Positions 7,378 through 15,678 of a DNA stretch of 64,000 bases are shown here, one piece after another. Origin of the DNA: Ferdinandcohnia sp036965165 (lineage in GTDB: Bacteria; Bacillota; Bacilli; Bacillales; Bacillaceae_L); the NCBI RefSeq assembly GCF_036965165.1, contig NZ_JBALOX010000019.1, positions 1 through 64,000 of the forward strand, read 5' to 3'. The stretch's first letter is position 1; every line of letters starts with the position of its first letter. A model generated the notes under the pieces. That model did no database searches. It was given only the letters and a program-made list of their open reading frames with translations, and was not told where the DNA came from. The position numbers and the translations under genes were made by a program.

Positions 7378-9312
7378 CTAGTTACTCGTTTCGTGGAGGG
7401 ATTCCCATTCTTCCATTAAGGCTTCAAGTGTAGCTGAAATTTTCTCGTTTTCTGCATTAATTCGTTGAACTTCCTCGTGATTTTGGTAAACTTGAGGGTC
7501 ACAAAGAAGCTGTTCATTTTCTTCGGTTTTTTCCTCAAGAGAGGATATTTCAACTTCAATTTCTTCAATTCGGCGTTTTCGTTGACGCTCTTGCTTCTTT
7601 AATTCTTTTTCTTGTTCATAGGATATTTTTTCTTGGATAACTTCCCGTTTATCAGGTTTTTTCTCTTCGTTTTCGAGTCTAGCGAGTTCTTCCATTTCGA
7701 ATTTCTTTTCAAGGTAGTAATCATAATCCCCAAGGTATTCTGTGAGGCCATCTGTGGATAACTCAAATACCTTCGTTGCGATACAGTTAATAAAGTATCG
7801 GTCATGAGATACAAAAAGAATGGTTCCTGGATAATCGATTAACGCATTTTCAAGTACTTCCTTACTATCAAGATCTAAGTGGTTCGTAGGCTCGTCAAGA
7901 ATAAGGAAGTTTGATTTTTCCATCATCAGCTTAGCAAGAGCAAGTCTCGCTTTTTCACCACCACTTAAGGTTGAAACTATTTTTAACACATCATCCCCGG
8001 AAAACAAGAAATTCCCAAGAACAGTACGGATCTCTTTTTCGGGTTTAAGCGGGTATTCATCCCATAATTCATTTAACACCCGTTTATTTGAGGTAAGGTC
8101 GGCTTGTTGTTGGTCGTAGTAGCCAACCGTTACATGTGAACCGAAACGAATGGTCCCATTCACATGTTCAAGCTTATCGATAAGTGCTTTCAATAGAGTT
8201 GATTTTCCAATCCCATTTGGACCCACTAACGCAATACTATCTTCGCGATAAATATTGAAATTGACATTTTTGATAATGGGTTTGTCTTTTTCATAGGAAA
8301 CGGAGATTTCTTTTGCACTTAACACGTCATTTCCGCTTTGTCGTTCAATGTCAAAATGGAAGGAAGCTGATTTTTCATCCCCTAATGGCCTGTCCATCAG
8401 TTCCATTCGGTCAAGCTGCTTTCGTCTACTTTGTGCACGTTTCGTTGTCGAGGCTCTGACTAAGTTTTTGGCGATGAAGTCCTTTAGTTTTTCGACTTCT
8501 TCCTGTTGTTTTTCGTATTTTTTCAGATCAAGCTCATAATTTTCAGCCTTTATTTTTAAATAGTTGCTATAGTTTCCAACATATTTGCTGCTTGTGTGTC
8601 TTGAAATCTCATAGACCTGGTTAACGACTTTGTCTAGGAAGTAACGGTCATGGGAAACAATTAAGAGTGCACCAGGATAGCCTTGGAGATATTGTTCAAG
8701 CCAGGTAAGCGTGCTAATATCGAGGTGGTTTGTCGGCTCGTCAAGAATCAATAAATCAGGCTTTGTTAGTAATAATTTACAAAGAGCGAGCCGTGTTTTT
8801 TGACCACCACTTAAGCTAGATATTTTGGTTTTATAGCTTTCTTCTGTAAAATTAAAACCATGTAAGATGGATCGAATGTCGGCTTCATATTGATAGCCGC
8901 CCTGTTCCTTAAAATCGACCTGGAGCTGATCGTATTCTTCAAGTAGCTTTTGATAATCAGTGGGATTTTCAAAAATAGATGGGTCGCCCATTTTTATTTC
9001 AAGGTTTCTTAAGTTTTTTTCAAGTTTTTGTAATGATGCAAAGACGGTAATCATTTCTTGCCAGATGGTAAGATTTGATTCAAGCCCAGTGTCCTGTGCG
9101 AGGTAATCAATTGTGACACTTTTTGGCTTAATGATTTCGCCGCCATCATGAGACATATGGCCAGCAATAATTTTTAATAGAGTGGACTTTCCGGCACCGT
9201 TTCGACCAACAATGGCAATTCGGTCACGGGTTTGTACTTCTAATTTTATATTCGATAAAATAAGATCAGCAGCAAAATACTTTTTGAGCTGATTTACTTG
9301 TAGTAAAATCAT
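7378..9312 (-). CDS. ydiF: ABC-F family ATPase YdiF
   Basis: 644-aa soluble protein with two ABC domains and no membrane segments, the plan of ribosome-associated ABC-F proteins. Walker A motifs are GRNGAGKSTLLK (near residue 37) and GPNGIGKSTLLK (near 365). Signatures are LSGGQKTRLAL and LSGGEKARLAL, each followed by LILDEPTNHLD. A charged linker with KRAQSRRKQLDRM near 290-305 joins the domains, and the C-terminus is a coiled-coil-like acidic/basic tail. AGGTGAG precedes the start. It is transcribed against its neighbours. The family acts in translation; whether this one gives antibiotic resistance cannot be told. Confidence 0.93.
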   Translation of the reverse strand: MILLQVNQLKKYFAADLILSNIKLEVQTRDRIAIVGRNGAGKSTLLKIIAGHMSHDGGEIIKPKSVTIDYLAQDTGLESNLTIWQEMITVFASLQKLEKNLRNLEIKMGDPSIFENPTDYQKLLEEYDQLQVDFKEQGGYQYEADIRSILHGFNFTEESYKTKISSLSGGQKTRLALCKLLLTKPDLLILDEPTNHLDISTLTWLEQYLQGYPGALLIVSHDRYFLDKVVNQVYEISRHTSSKYVGNYSNYLKIKAENYELDLKKYEKQQEEVEKLKDFIAKNLVRASTTKRAQSRRKQLDRMELMDRPLGDEKSASFHFDIERQSGNDVLSAKEISVSYEKDKPIIKNVNFNIYREDSIALVGPNGIGKSTLLKALIDKLEHVNGTIRFGSHVTVGYYDQQQADLTSNKRVLNELWDEYPLKPEKEIRTVLGNFLFSGDDVLKIVSTLSGGEKARLALAKLMMEKSNFLILDEPTNHLDLDSKEVLENALIDYPGTILFVSHDRYFINCIATKVFELSTDGLTEYLGDYDYYLEKKFEMEELARLENEEKKPDKREVIQEKISYEQEKELKKQERQRKRRIEEIEVEISSLEEKTEENEQLLCDPQVYQNHEEVQRINAENEKISATLEALMEEWESLHETSN

Positions 9313-9436
9313 TGTTTCTCACCTCTTGTTTCTATGAACAGTGTATCTTATATTATCTAAATAGAGCAACTGCAATGATAATGTTCACAGATGTTACAAA
9401 GACAGATGTGGTAAAATAGTGTATAGTTTTAGTGGA

Positions 9437-9576
9437 GGTTCAAAAAGTCCGGTGAAAATGACACATCGAATTTCTTCGTTGGCTTGCTTTTCCGTGCCTC
9501 ACGTATTAAATACATACGTTCCGGTACTCAAAGCTGCACCGCCTCGAACTTCTTGGTCCTTTTCATCCTCCTTTTA
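9437..9576. repeat. Interspersed structured repeat, copy 1
   Basis: About 140 bp beginning GTTCAAAAAGTCCGG and ending in its imperfect inverted complement (CCTCCTTTTAAAC). A highly similar copy lies at 60596-60731. The centre forms a short hairpin, ACGTAT/ATACGT here and GCGTAT/ATACGC in the other copy, a paired change. No coding capacity is seen. It resembles a small non-autonomous mobile repeat and sits directly upstream of the moaC ribosome site. Confidence 0.8.
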
Positions 9577-9606
9577 AACATTCAGTCATAGTGGAGGGTT
9601 CGATAA

Positions 9607-10098
9607 ATGACATCATTTACCCATTTTAATGAGCAAGGTCGCGCTAAGATGGTAGATATTACGGAGAAATCTGATACTGTTCGTACAGCGATTGCAAAAT
9701 CAAGTATTACTGTAAATAAATTGATTTATGAGCAAATAATAAATAATGAAGTGAGCAAGGGGGATGTTCTTGCTGTTTCCCAGGTTGCTGGTATTATGGC
9801 AGCTAAAAAAACATCAGAGCTAATCCCGATGTGTCATCCATTAGCATTAAAGGGAGTCGACATTCGTTTTAGTTGGACGACTCAAGATGAGTATATTTTA
9901 CATATTACCGTAACAGTTAAAACAAAAGGCAGTACCGGTGTTGAGATGGAAGCGTTGACTTCCGCATCGGTTTGTGCGCTAACGGTGTATGATATGTGTA
10001 AAGCGGTTGATAAAGGGATGGTAATTGGACCAACCTATTTAGCTGAAAAGACTGGTGGAAAAAACGGTGATTTCAAAAGGCAAGTAGCGGGGGAATAA
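9607..10098 (+). CDS. moaC: Cyclic pyranopterin monophosphate synthase MoaC
   Basis: Cytoplasmic enzyme converting the 3',8-cyclo-GTP intermediate to cyclic pyranopterin monophosphate, the second half of step one of molybdenum cofactor synthesis. Conserved segments are MVDITEKSDTVRTAIA (residues 15-30), PMCHPLAL (75-82) and STGVEMEALTSASVCALTVYDM (about 109-130); the 163-aa length is normal. GGAGGG precedes the start. It abuts rex, with two bases between stop and ATG. Other moa genes are not in the window. Confidence 0.95.
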   Translation: MTSFTHFNEQGRAKMVDITEKSDTVRTAIAKSSITVNKLIYEQIINNEVSKGDVLAVSQVAGIMAAKKTSELIPMCHPLALKGVDIRFSWTTQDEYILHITVTVKTKGSTGVEMEALTSASVCALTVYDMCKAVDKGMVIGPTYLAEKTGGKNGDFKRQVAGE

Positions 10099-10100
10099 AC

Positions 10101-10751
10101 ATGAATTTAGAACAATCAAAAATACCACAAGCAACTGCCAAAAGGCTGCCACTTTATTATCGGTTTTTGAAAAATCTGCATGCCTCGGGAAAGCAAAGGG
10201 TTTCTTCTGCAGAGCTGAGTGACGCGGTTAAGGTTGATTCCGCCACGATTAGACGTGATTTTTCCTATTTTGGTGCATTGGGAAAAAAAGGGTATGGCTA
10301 TAATGTCAATTATTTATTATCCTTTTTTAGTAAGACCCTTGATCAGGATGAGTTAACGAAGGTTACGTTAATCGGTGTGGGTAACTTAGGAACAGCATTT
10401 TTGCATTATAATTTTTCAAAAAATAATAATACAAAAATTGAGCTTGCGTTTGATGTGGATTATAATAAAGTAGGCAGTAGTATTGGTGGAGTAAAGGTGC
10501 ATCATTTAGATGATCTTGAGAATGAATTGCCCGATGATGTAACAGTTGCCATTTTAACGGTGCCGGTTGGAGCAGCTCAGTCGATTACTGACCGCCTGGT
10601 AAATAAAGGGATTAAGGGTATCCTTAATTTTACTCCAGCAAGAATCAACGTTCCTGAACATATTCGGGTGCACCATATTGATTTAGCTGTTGAGCTACAA
10701 GCACTTGTTTATTTTTTAAAGCATTATTCAAATGATTCAAATGAAGAATAG
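10101..10751 (+). CDS. rex: Redox-sensing transcriptional repressor Rex
   Basis: NADH/NAD ratio sensor that represses fermentation and respiratory genes when NADH is low. The N-terminal winged helix (about residues 1-80) contains KVDSATIRRDFSYFG. The Rossmann domain carries the GVGNLGTAFLHY nucleotide loop near residue 92, and a C-terminal domain-swap helix ends the protein. The 216-aa length is typical. It is in an operon with moaC and directly upstream of tatA-tatC, as in B. subtilis ydiH. Confidence 0.95.
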   Translation: MNLEQSKIPQATAKRLPLYYRFLKNLHASGKQRVSSAELSDAVKVDSATIRRDFSYFGALGKKGYGYNVNYLLSFFSKTLDQDELTKVTLIGVGNLGTAFLHYNFSKNNNTKIELAFDVDYNKVGSSIGGVKVHHLDDLENELPDDVTVAILTVPVGAAQSITDRLVNKGIKGILNFTPARINVPEHIRVHHIDLAVELQALVYFLKHYSNDSNEE

Positions 10752-10785
10752 AAATAGAATTTATAATGTAGGGAGGTGACTCACA

Positions 10786-10977
10786 GTGGGGAATCTTGGA
10801 TTTGGTAGTATTCTATTGATCGTATTTGCAGCGTTACTAATTTTTGGACCAAGTAAGTTACCTCAATTAGGAAAAGCAGCAGGTAATACATTGCGTGAAT
10901 TCAAAAACGCAACAAAAGGTTTAGCAGATGATGACGAAGATGATGTTAAGAAGAATGAAACTCATGATGTGAAGTAA
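10786..10977 (+). CDS. tatA: Twin-arginine translocase subunit TatA
   Basis: 63-aa TatA/E protein with one N-terminal transmembrane helix (GFGSILLIVFAALLIFGPSK), the FGP hinge and an amphipathic helix (LPQLGKAAGNTLREFKNATK), then an acidic tail. It forms the protein-conducting element of the Tat system for folded proteins. The start is GTG, preceded by GGAGGTGA. It pairs with the TatC gene eight bases downstream, matching the B. subtilis TatAy-TatCy module. Confidence 0.95.
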   Translation: MGNLGFGSILLIVFAALLIFGPSKLPQLGKAAGNTLREFKNATKGLADDDEDDVKKNETHDVK

Positions 10978-10993
10978 TGATAGGATGAGTCAC

Positions 10994-11743
10994 ATGAACG
11001 AAAAAGAAATGTCCGTTTATGATCATATTGGTGAGCTGCGAAAACGACTGATTTATGTAGTCGTTTTCTTCTTCATCGTTGCTTTAGGAAGCTTTTTTCT
11101 AGCAGAGCATGTAATTGTTTATTTGCAAAATGCGGAAGAAGCTAAAGAGCTGACAATGAATGCTTTCCGGATAACAGATCCAATTAAAATATATATGAAT
11201 TTTGCATTTATTATTGCATTTGTTATCTCCTCCCCTTTTTTACTGTTTCAGCTTTGGGCCTTCATTAGTCCGGGTTTGTATGAGAGGGAAAGAAAGGTAA
11301 CATTGAGTTATATCCCAGTTTCGGTAATATTGTTTTTACTAGGAATATCTTTCTCTTATTTTATTCTATTTCCATTTGTTGTGAATTTTATGACGCGGTT
11401 AGCGGTGAGCCTTGATATAAACCAGGTAATCGGGATTAATGAGTATTTTCAATTCCTGCTGCAGATAACGTTACCGTTTGGCTTTTTGTTTCAGCTGCCA
11501 GTTGTCGTAATGTTCTTAACAAGACTCGGAATCGTGACACCGATGTTTTTATCCAAAATACGAAAGTATGCGTATTTTGTCCTTTTAGTCATCGGTGGGT
11601 TAATTACGCCACCTGAGATCATCTCCCATTTAATGGTCACCGTGCCGTTATTCGGATTATATGAAATCAGTATTCTCGTATCAAGAAGTGCTTACAGGAA
11701 GGTGCTTAAAGCGGAAATGATGGCAGCGAATAGTATGGAATAA
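10994..11743 (+). CDS. tatC: Twin-arginine translocase subunit TatC
   Basis: Polytopic receptor of the Tat pathway with six predicted membrane helices. The family signature SVYDHIGELRKRL is at the N-terminus, and SPFLLFQLWAFISPGLYERERK is the conserved second-helix and loop region. ATG 10994 is chosen since AGGATGAG ends five bases before it. ATG 10985, three codons earlier, has AGG directly adjacent but gives the N-terminus MSHMNEKEMS, which resembles annotated TatCy proteins. A bidirectional terminator follows. Confidence 0.93.
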   Translation: MNEKEMSVYDHIGELRKRLIYVVVFFFIVALGSFFLAEHVIVYLQNAEEAKELTMNAFRITDPIKIYMNFAFIIAFVISSPFLLFQLWAFISPGLYERERKVTLSYIPVSVILFLLGISFSYFILFPFVVNFMTRLAVSLDINQVIGINEYFQFLLQITLPFGFLFQLPVVVMFLTRLGIVTPMFLSKIRKYAYFVLLVIGGLITPPEIISHLMVTVPLFGLYEISILVSRSAYRKVLKAEMMAANSME

Positions 11744-11778
11744 TTCTGAAAAGCTGCAGTTGAAGTTAGATAATAAAA

Positions 11779-11807
11779 AATAACCTCCACCGGGAGGTTA
11801 TTTTTTT
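11779..11807. terminator. Bidirectional terminator between tatC and ydiK
   Basis: TAACCTCC and GGAGGTTA flank a four-base loop, with A and T runs on either side, so the hairpin works both ways. The ydiK stop codon (11798-11800) lies inside the right arm of the stem. Confidence 0.9.
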
Positions 11808-12007
11808 GCGTTAGTTACTTTTTTTATTTTGCTGTGTAGGACAAACATACGGATTGCCATACCAAAGTCAAATGTTGCGATAAGTGCAAGTAGCACCGTG
11901 GAAAAGTTCCAGACAGACTGCGTTGCATTAGTAATCGCGATATACGTAAAGAATGCACCCAATAATGTGTAAAAGATGCCCATTACAAAAGGTGAAGTTC
12001 GTCTCAT
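11798..12007 (-). CDS. ydiK: YdiK-like small membrane protein (DUF4305)
   Basis: 69-aa protein with two membrane helices (residues 8-27 and about 34-57) and a basic tail KIKKVTNAKK. Position and appearance match B. subtilis YdiK, a conserved protein of unknown function. It starts three bases after the ydiL stop, so the two form a small operon read towards the tat genes. Confidence 0.85.
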   Translation of the reverse strand: MRRTSPFVMGIFYTLLGAFFTYIAITNATQSVWNFSTVLLALIATFDFGMAIRMFVLHSKIKKVTNAKK

Positions 12008-12010
12008 AAG

Positions 12011-12748
12011 TTAAAAGCCCCCAATAAATGTCTGTTGCAGCTTCTCAGCTTGCTTCATGATTCTTTCTATATCATCTGCAAAAATTGTCTGAACCACGAC
12101 AACAAAAGTATTCATCGCTACATGGGCAAAAATCGGTACGATAATTCGCTTTGTTTGTACATAGAGGAATGCAAAGGTAAAGCCCATTGCCGTATAAATG
12201 AGGATATGAGTAAAGTCCATATGCACAACAGCGAAAATTAACGAACTAATTAAGCCTGAGATGAAAAAGTTAAATTTTTTATATAATGATCCAAAAATAA
12301 TTTGTCGGAAGATAATTTCTTCAAGAATTGGACCAATTATCGATACTACGATTACAAGCAATGGTAAAGATTTTACCAAGGTCAAAATTTCTTGGGTGTT
12401 TTCAGAACCGGGCTCAATACCAAACAGATGAATTTCAATGTTTGCCGCAACCACTTGGGCTGTCATAGCCATAAACACACCTGCGATCGCCCATCCAATT
12501 GCCTCACCTTTAGAGGAACGTCGTAAGTTCTGATGTCTTTCCTTAATATCTTGTCTTAATAAATATAATACAATCGGAAGTGCGGCCACAAAACTAAAAA
12601 CAGTCCAAAGTGAAATTATTGTATTTTGAGCAGCGGCTGGATCTAGGTCTTTTCCAACACCAAAATATAAGAGAAGCGGGATACCTAAAATTCCAGAGAA
12701 CTGCATGATGATGTACGTTAAAATGACATACCAATATCGAGCTTTCAT
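12011..12748 (-). CDS. ydiL: CPBP family intramembrane metalloprotease YdiL
   Basis: 245-aa multi-spanning protein of the CPBP/Abi (Rce1-like) family. Likely catalytic residues are EExxxR in GPILEEIIFRQ, the histidine in FAVVHMDF, and HxxxN in AHVAMNTF. The ATG at 12748 is chosen because AAGGAGATTTTC lies directly before it; the upstream frame lacks a ribosome site. Substrate unknown. The family acts in processing or, in lactic bacteria, in bacteriocin self-immunity. Confidence 0.9.
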   Translation of the reverse strand: MKARYWYVILTYIIMQFSGILGIPLLLYFGVGKDLDPAAAQNTIISLWTVFSFVAALPIVLYLLRQDIKERHQNLRRSSKGEAIGWAIAGVFMAMTAQVVAANIEIHLFGIEPGSENTQEILTLVKSLPLLVIVVSIIGPILEEIIFRQIIFGSLYKKFNFFISGLISSLIFAVVHMDFTHILIYTAMGFTFAFLYVQTKRIIVPIFAHVAMNTFVVVVQTIFADDIERIMKQAEKLQQTFIGGF

Positions 12749-12971
12749 GAAAATCTCCTTTTTATAGATGGAATAATGAATCAGTACTAATTGTCCACCC
12801 TTTGTATTGTAACATATATTCATACTTATCCATTAGTATAATGCAAATCCAATTTTTCATTGAAGAAAATATATTAATGAATAACCATGGTTTATTTTTC
12901 TTGTTAGTAACATAGGATAGATAGGTGACGAAGAAAGTCGAATCTTTTTTCCAAATTCTATATCAAATGAC

Positions 12972-13003
12972 TTGCAAAATAGGTAGAGATTATTTAATAT
13001 AAT
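12972..13003 (+). promoter_or_regulatory. Putative sigma-A promoter of groESL
   Basis: TTGCAA at 12972-12977 and either TAATAT (12995-13000, spacing 17) or TATAAT (12998-13003, spacing 20). It lies immediately upstream of the CIRCE operator, as expected for HrcA control. Confidence 0.6.
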
Positions 13004-13010
13004 AATTGTG

Positions 13011-13037
13011 TTAGCACTCGAGTTGTTTGAGTGCTAA
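13011..13037 (+). promoter_or_regulatory. CIRCE operator (HrcA binding site)
   Basis: Perfect consensus TTAGCACTC, nine spacer bases, GAGTGCTAA. HrcA bound here represses groESL until chaperonin demand rises. The operator lies in the 5' leader of groES. Confidence 0.97.
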
Positions 13038-13084
13038 TAAGCAGACGAAACTAATATTTAAATTATTTGAGGAGGTCGTTTCAC

Positions 13085-13369
13085 TTGTTAAAGCCATTAG
13101 GTGATCGCGTTGTTATTGAACTAGTTGAATCAGAGGAAAAAACTGCAAGCGGGATTGTATTACCAGATTCTGCAAAGGAAAAGCCACAAGAAGGTAAAGT
13201 AGTTGCTGCAGGTACAGGTCGTGTACTAGACAGTGGTGAAAGAGTAGCTTTAGAGGTTGCGGTTGGTGATCGCATTATCTTCTCAAAATATGCTGGTACT
13301 GAAGTGAAATACGAAGGTACTGAATACTTAATTTTACGTGAAAGCGACATTTTAGCTGTTATCGGTTAA
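13085..13369 (+). CDS. groES: Co-chaperonin GroES
   Basis: 94-aa Hsp10 that caps the GroEL chamber. It begins MLKPLGDRVVIELVE, contains the mobile-loop region EKTASGIVLPDSAKEK (about residues 16-31) and ends LILRESDILAVIG. The start is TTG 13085, since the AGGAGG at 13070-13075 lies nine bases upstream and an earlier in-frame TTG overlaps that site. Expression is controlled by CIRCE/HrcA. The distance to groEL (248 bases) is unusually long because of an inserted repeat. Confidence 0.97.
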   Translation: MLKPLGDRVVIELVESEEKTASGIVLPDSAKEKPQEGKVVAAGTGRVLDSGERVALEVAVGDRIIFSKYAGTEVKYEGTEYLILRESDILAVIG

Positions 13370-13394
13370 TTGAAAACAGCATTTATATCATAAG

Positions 13395-13590
13395 ATTGTT
13401 AACTTTATTCAGCGAAATCCTGAATAAAGTTAAAAGCCTTCGGCGGATGCCACGATTTTTTAAAGGAAAATTTTTCGAGCAGTTAGATCGAAGACTAAAG
13501 GCGCCACCTCCTGTGGCAACGTCTTCATGACCCACATCGTGTGGGCCTAAAAATCGGGCGCAAATACGCCGCCAAGGTGCATTTGATTTA
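13395..13590. repeat. Structured repeat between groES and groEL
   Basis: It contains a perfect 14-bp stem, TTAACTTTATTCAG (13399-13412) with its complement at 13420-13433. This is followed by a stretch (GATTTTTTAAAGGAAAATTT... through CAAATACGCCGCC) that recurs in altered form at about 63000-63137 upstream of the transglutaminase gene. Several GC-rich inverted segments (CCTGTGG, CACAT..TGTGGG) suggest a folded transcript. It is inserted inside the groESL operon without obvious T-run termination. Confidence 0.75.
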
Positions 13591-13617
13591 ATTTATATTT
13601 TTGAGGAGGGCTTATAA

Positions 13618-15243
13618 ATGGCAAAAGAAATTAAATTTAGTGAAGATGCTCGTCGCGCAATGCTTCGTGGTGTTGACGCATTAGCAAATGCTGTAAAAGT
13701 AACATTAGGGCCAAAAGGACGTAACGTGGTTCTTGAGAAAAAATTTGGTTCACCACTTATCACAAATGACGGTGTAACAATTGCAAAAGAAATCGAATTA
13801 GAAGATGCATTTGAAAACATGGGTGCTAAGCTTGTTGCTGAAGTTGCTAGCAAAACAAATGATGTTGCTGGTGACGGTACTACTACTGCAACAGTTCTTG
13901 CTCAAGCGATGATTCGCGAAGGCTTAAAGAACGTTACTGCTGGTGCAAACCCAATGGTAGTTCGTAAAGGTATTGAAAAAGCTGTTACAGTAGCTGTTCA
14001 AGAATTAAAAGCTATTTCACAACCAATTGAAGGTAAAGATTCTATCGCACAAGTTGCTGCTATTTCTTCAGATGACAAAGAAGTTGGCGAATTGATCGCT
14101 GAAGCAATGGAGCGCGTAGGTAACGACGGTGTTATTACAATCGAAGAATCTAAAGGATTCTCTACTGAACTTGAAGTAGTAGAAGGTATGCAATTTGACC
14201 GTGGATATGCTTCTCCATACATGGTAACTGACTCTGACAAAATGGAAGCAGTTCTTGAAAATCCATATGTGCTCATCACTGACAAAAAGATTTCTAGCAT
14301 TCAAGAAATCCTACCAGTATTAGAGCAAGTGGTTCAACAAGGTAAGCCATTATTACTAATCGCTGAAGATGTTGAAGGTGAAGCTCTTGCAACTCTAGTC
14401 GTGAACAAGCTTCGTGGTACATTCAATGCAGTCGCTGTTAAAGCTCCTGGATTTGGTGACCGTCGTAAAGCAATGCTAGAAGATATTGCAATCCTAACTG
14501 GTGGTGAAGTAATCACTGAAGATTTAGGCTTAGACCTTAAATCTGCCGATATTACTCAATTAGGACGTGCTTCTAAGATTGTTGTAACAAAAGAAAATAC
14601 GACAATCGTTGAAGGTGCTGGTGAATCTGATAAGATTGCATCTCGCGTAAACAATATCCGTGTTCAAATGGAAGAAACTACTTCTGAATTTGACAAAGAA
14701 AAGTTACAAGAGCGCCTTGCTAAATTAGCTGGTGGAGTTGCAGTTATCAAAGTTGGTGCTGCTACTGAAACTGAACTAAAAGAACGCAAGCTTCGTATTG
14801 AAGATGCTCTTAACGCAACTCGCGCAGCTGTTGAAGAAGGTATCGTTTCAGGTGGTGGTACTGCACTTGTGAACGTATATAACAAAGTAGCTGCTATTGA
14901 GTTAGCTGGAGACGAAGCAACTGGTGTGAACATCGTTCTTCGTGCACTAGAAGAGCCAGTTCGTCAAATCGCTCACAACGCTGGTCTTGAAGGATCTGTA
15001 GTTGTTGAACGCTTGAAAAACGAAGCACTTGGTGTTGGTTTCAACGCAGCAACTGGCGAGTGGGTAAACATGGTTGACGCTGGTATCGTTGACCCAACTA
15101 AGGTTACTCGTTCGGCACTTCAAAACGCAGCATCTGTATCAGCTATGTTCCTAACAACTGAAGCAGTAATTGCTGACATTAAAGAAGATGCTCCTGCAAT
15201 GCCTGACATGAGCGGAATGGGTGGAATGGGCGGCATGATGTAA
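13618..15243 (+). CDS. groEL: Chaperonin GroEL
   Basis: 541-aa Hsp60 subunit of the 14-mer folding chamber. ATP-binding motifs VTLGPKGRNV (about residues 28-37) and GDGTTTATVLA (85-95) are present, as is GGGTALVNVY near 413, and the C-terminus is the flexible GGMGGMM tail. GAGGAGGG precedes the ATG. It is co-transcribed with groES under CIRCE. Its last 16 bases are reused as a repeated sequence to the right and are interpreted as an integration site. Confidence 0.98.
   Translation: MAKEIKFSEDARRAMLRGVDALANAVKVTLGPKGRNVVLEKKFGSPLITNDGVTIAKEIELEDAFENMGAKLVAEVASKTNDVAGDGTTTATVLAQAMIREGLKNVTAGANPMVVRKGIEKAVTVAVQELKAISQPIEGKDSIAQVAAISSDDKEVGELIAEAMERVGNDGVITIEESKGFSTELEVVEGMQFDRGYASPYMVTDSDKMEAVLENPYVLITDKKISSIQEILPVLEQVVQQGKPLLLIAEDVEGEALATLVVNKLRGTFNAVAVKAPGFGDRRKAMLEDIAILTGGEVITEDLGLDLKSADITQLGRASKIVVTKENTTIVEGAGESDKIASRVNNIRVQMEETTSEFDKEKLQERLAKLAGGVAVIKVGAATETELKERKLRIEDALNATRAAVEEGIVSGGGTALVNVYNKVAAIELAGDEATGVNIVLRALEEPVRQIAHNAGLEGSVVVERLKNEALGVGFNAATGEWVNMVDAGIVDPTKVTRSALQNAASVSAMFLTTEAVIADIKEDAPAMPDMSGMGGMGGMM
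15228..15243 (+). other. Presumed attachment site core in the groEL 3' end
   Basis: GGGCGGCATGATGTAA, the last codons of groEL, recurs exactly at 19879-19894 and 38927-38942. It recurs with changes at 31164-31179, 41811-41825 and 51646-51660. The AT-rich CCCTTGATTTATAGGGG about 18 bases downstream is also shared with the copies at 19879 and 41811. Confidence 0.7.
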
Positions 15244-15326
15244 TATCGGCCCAATATCCCTTGATTTATAGGGGTCTTGCCTTACACCCTTTTAGGGGTA
15301 ACATTGAACCCTAATAAGGCTAAAAA

Positions 15327-15383
15327 TTAGAGGTTTTCCATTAGTTCTTTGAACTTTTGGGAAGCCTCGTTTTTGTAAAGGAG
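15327..15383 (-). pseudogene. Tyrosine recombinase 3'-end remnant 1
   Basis: The minus strand reads KNEASQKFKELMENL followed by a stop. It aligns with the C-terminal tail of the integrase remnant at 19977-20407 (EEKASHQFSKLMKDLL) and lies at the same distance from the groEL-end core. Only the tail survives. Confidence 0.55.
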
Positions 15384-15388
15384 TTTAC

Positions 15389-15420
15389 TTGAAATTTTCT
15401 AATTCTTGTAGTAATATAAT
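15389..15420 (+). promoter_or_regulatory. Putative promoter of the thiazole operon
   Basis: TTGAAA at 15389-15394, then TAATAT (15412-15417, spacing 17) or the overlapping TATAAT (15415-15420). It lies about 35 bases before the TPP riboswitch. Confidence 0.6.
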
Positions 15421-15452
15421 AGATAATTTTAATAATTGAATAAATTGGAGTT

Positions 15453-15548
15453 TTACTAGGGGATCCCTTGATAAGGGCTGAGAATAAAGTAGTTACTTTT
15501 AAACCCTCATAACCTGAACAGATTAGTATCTGCGTAGGGAAGTAGCGA
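15453..15548 (+). ncRNA. TPP riboswitch (THI box)
   Basis: Contains the conserved elements in order: AGGGG, AGGGCTGAGA, ACCCTCATAACCTGAACAG, ATTAGTATCTGCGTAGGGAAG. Binding of thiamine diphosphate should favour the terminator downstream and switch off the tenI-thiOSGF operon. Confidence 0.95.
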
Positions 15549-15587
15549 CTGTTTGTGCTTATGTGAATTTAGGCAACTATCGAACAC

Positions 15588-15620
15588 ACCACTTTCCTAT
15601 GTCGGAAAGTGGTTTTTTTT
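15588..15620 (+). terminator. Riboswitch-linked terminator
   Basis: ACCACTTTCC and GGAAAGTGGT flank a six-base loop, followed by eight T. It lies between the THI box and tenI, so control is by transcription attenuation. Confidence 0.92.
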
Positions 15621-15678
15621 GAGGGCGCAGCAAGTTAATAACTTACAAAGAAGGTGCTCCAATGAAGGGGAGAAGTAA

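Noticed and set aside
13593..14933. Antisense open frames opposite groEL
   Set aside because: They are long only because of the biased codons of groEL on the other strand; no starts with ribosome sites or family features.
15244..15376. Simple rho-independent terminator for groESL at GAGGTTTTCC / GGGAAGCCTC
   Set aside because: The inverted segments coincide with the coding tail of the recombinase remnant (EASQKFKELMENL), so the symmetry is at least partly coding. It may still stop transcription, but I did not list it as a terminator.
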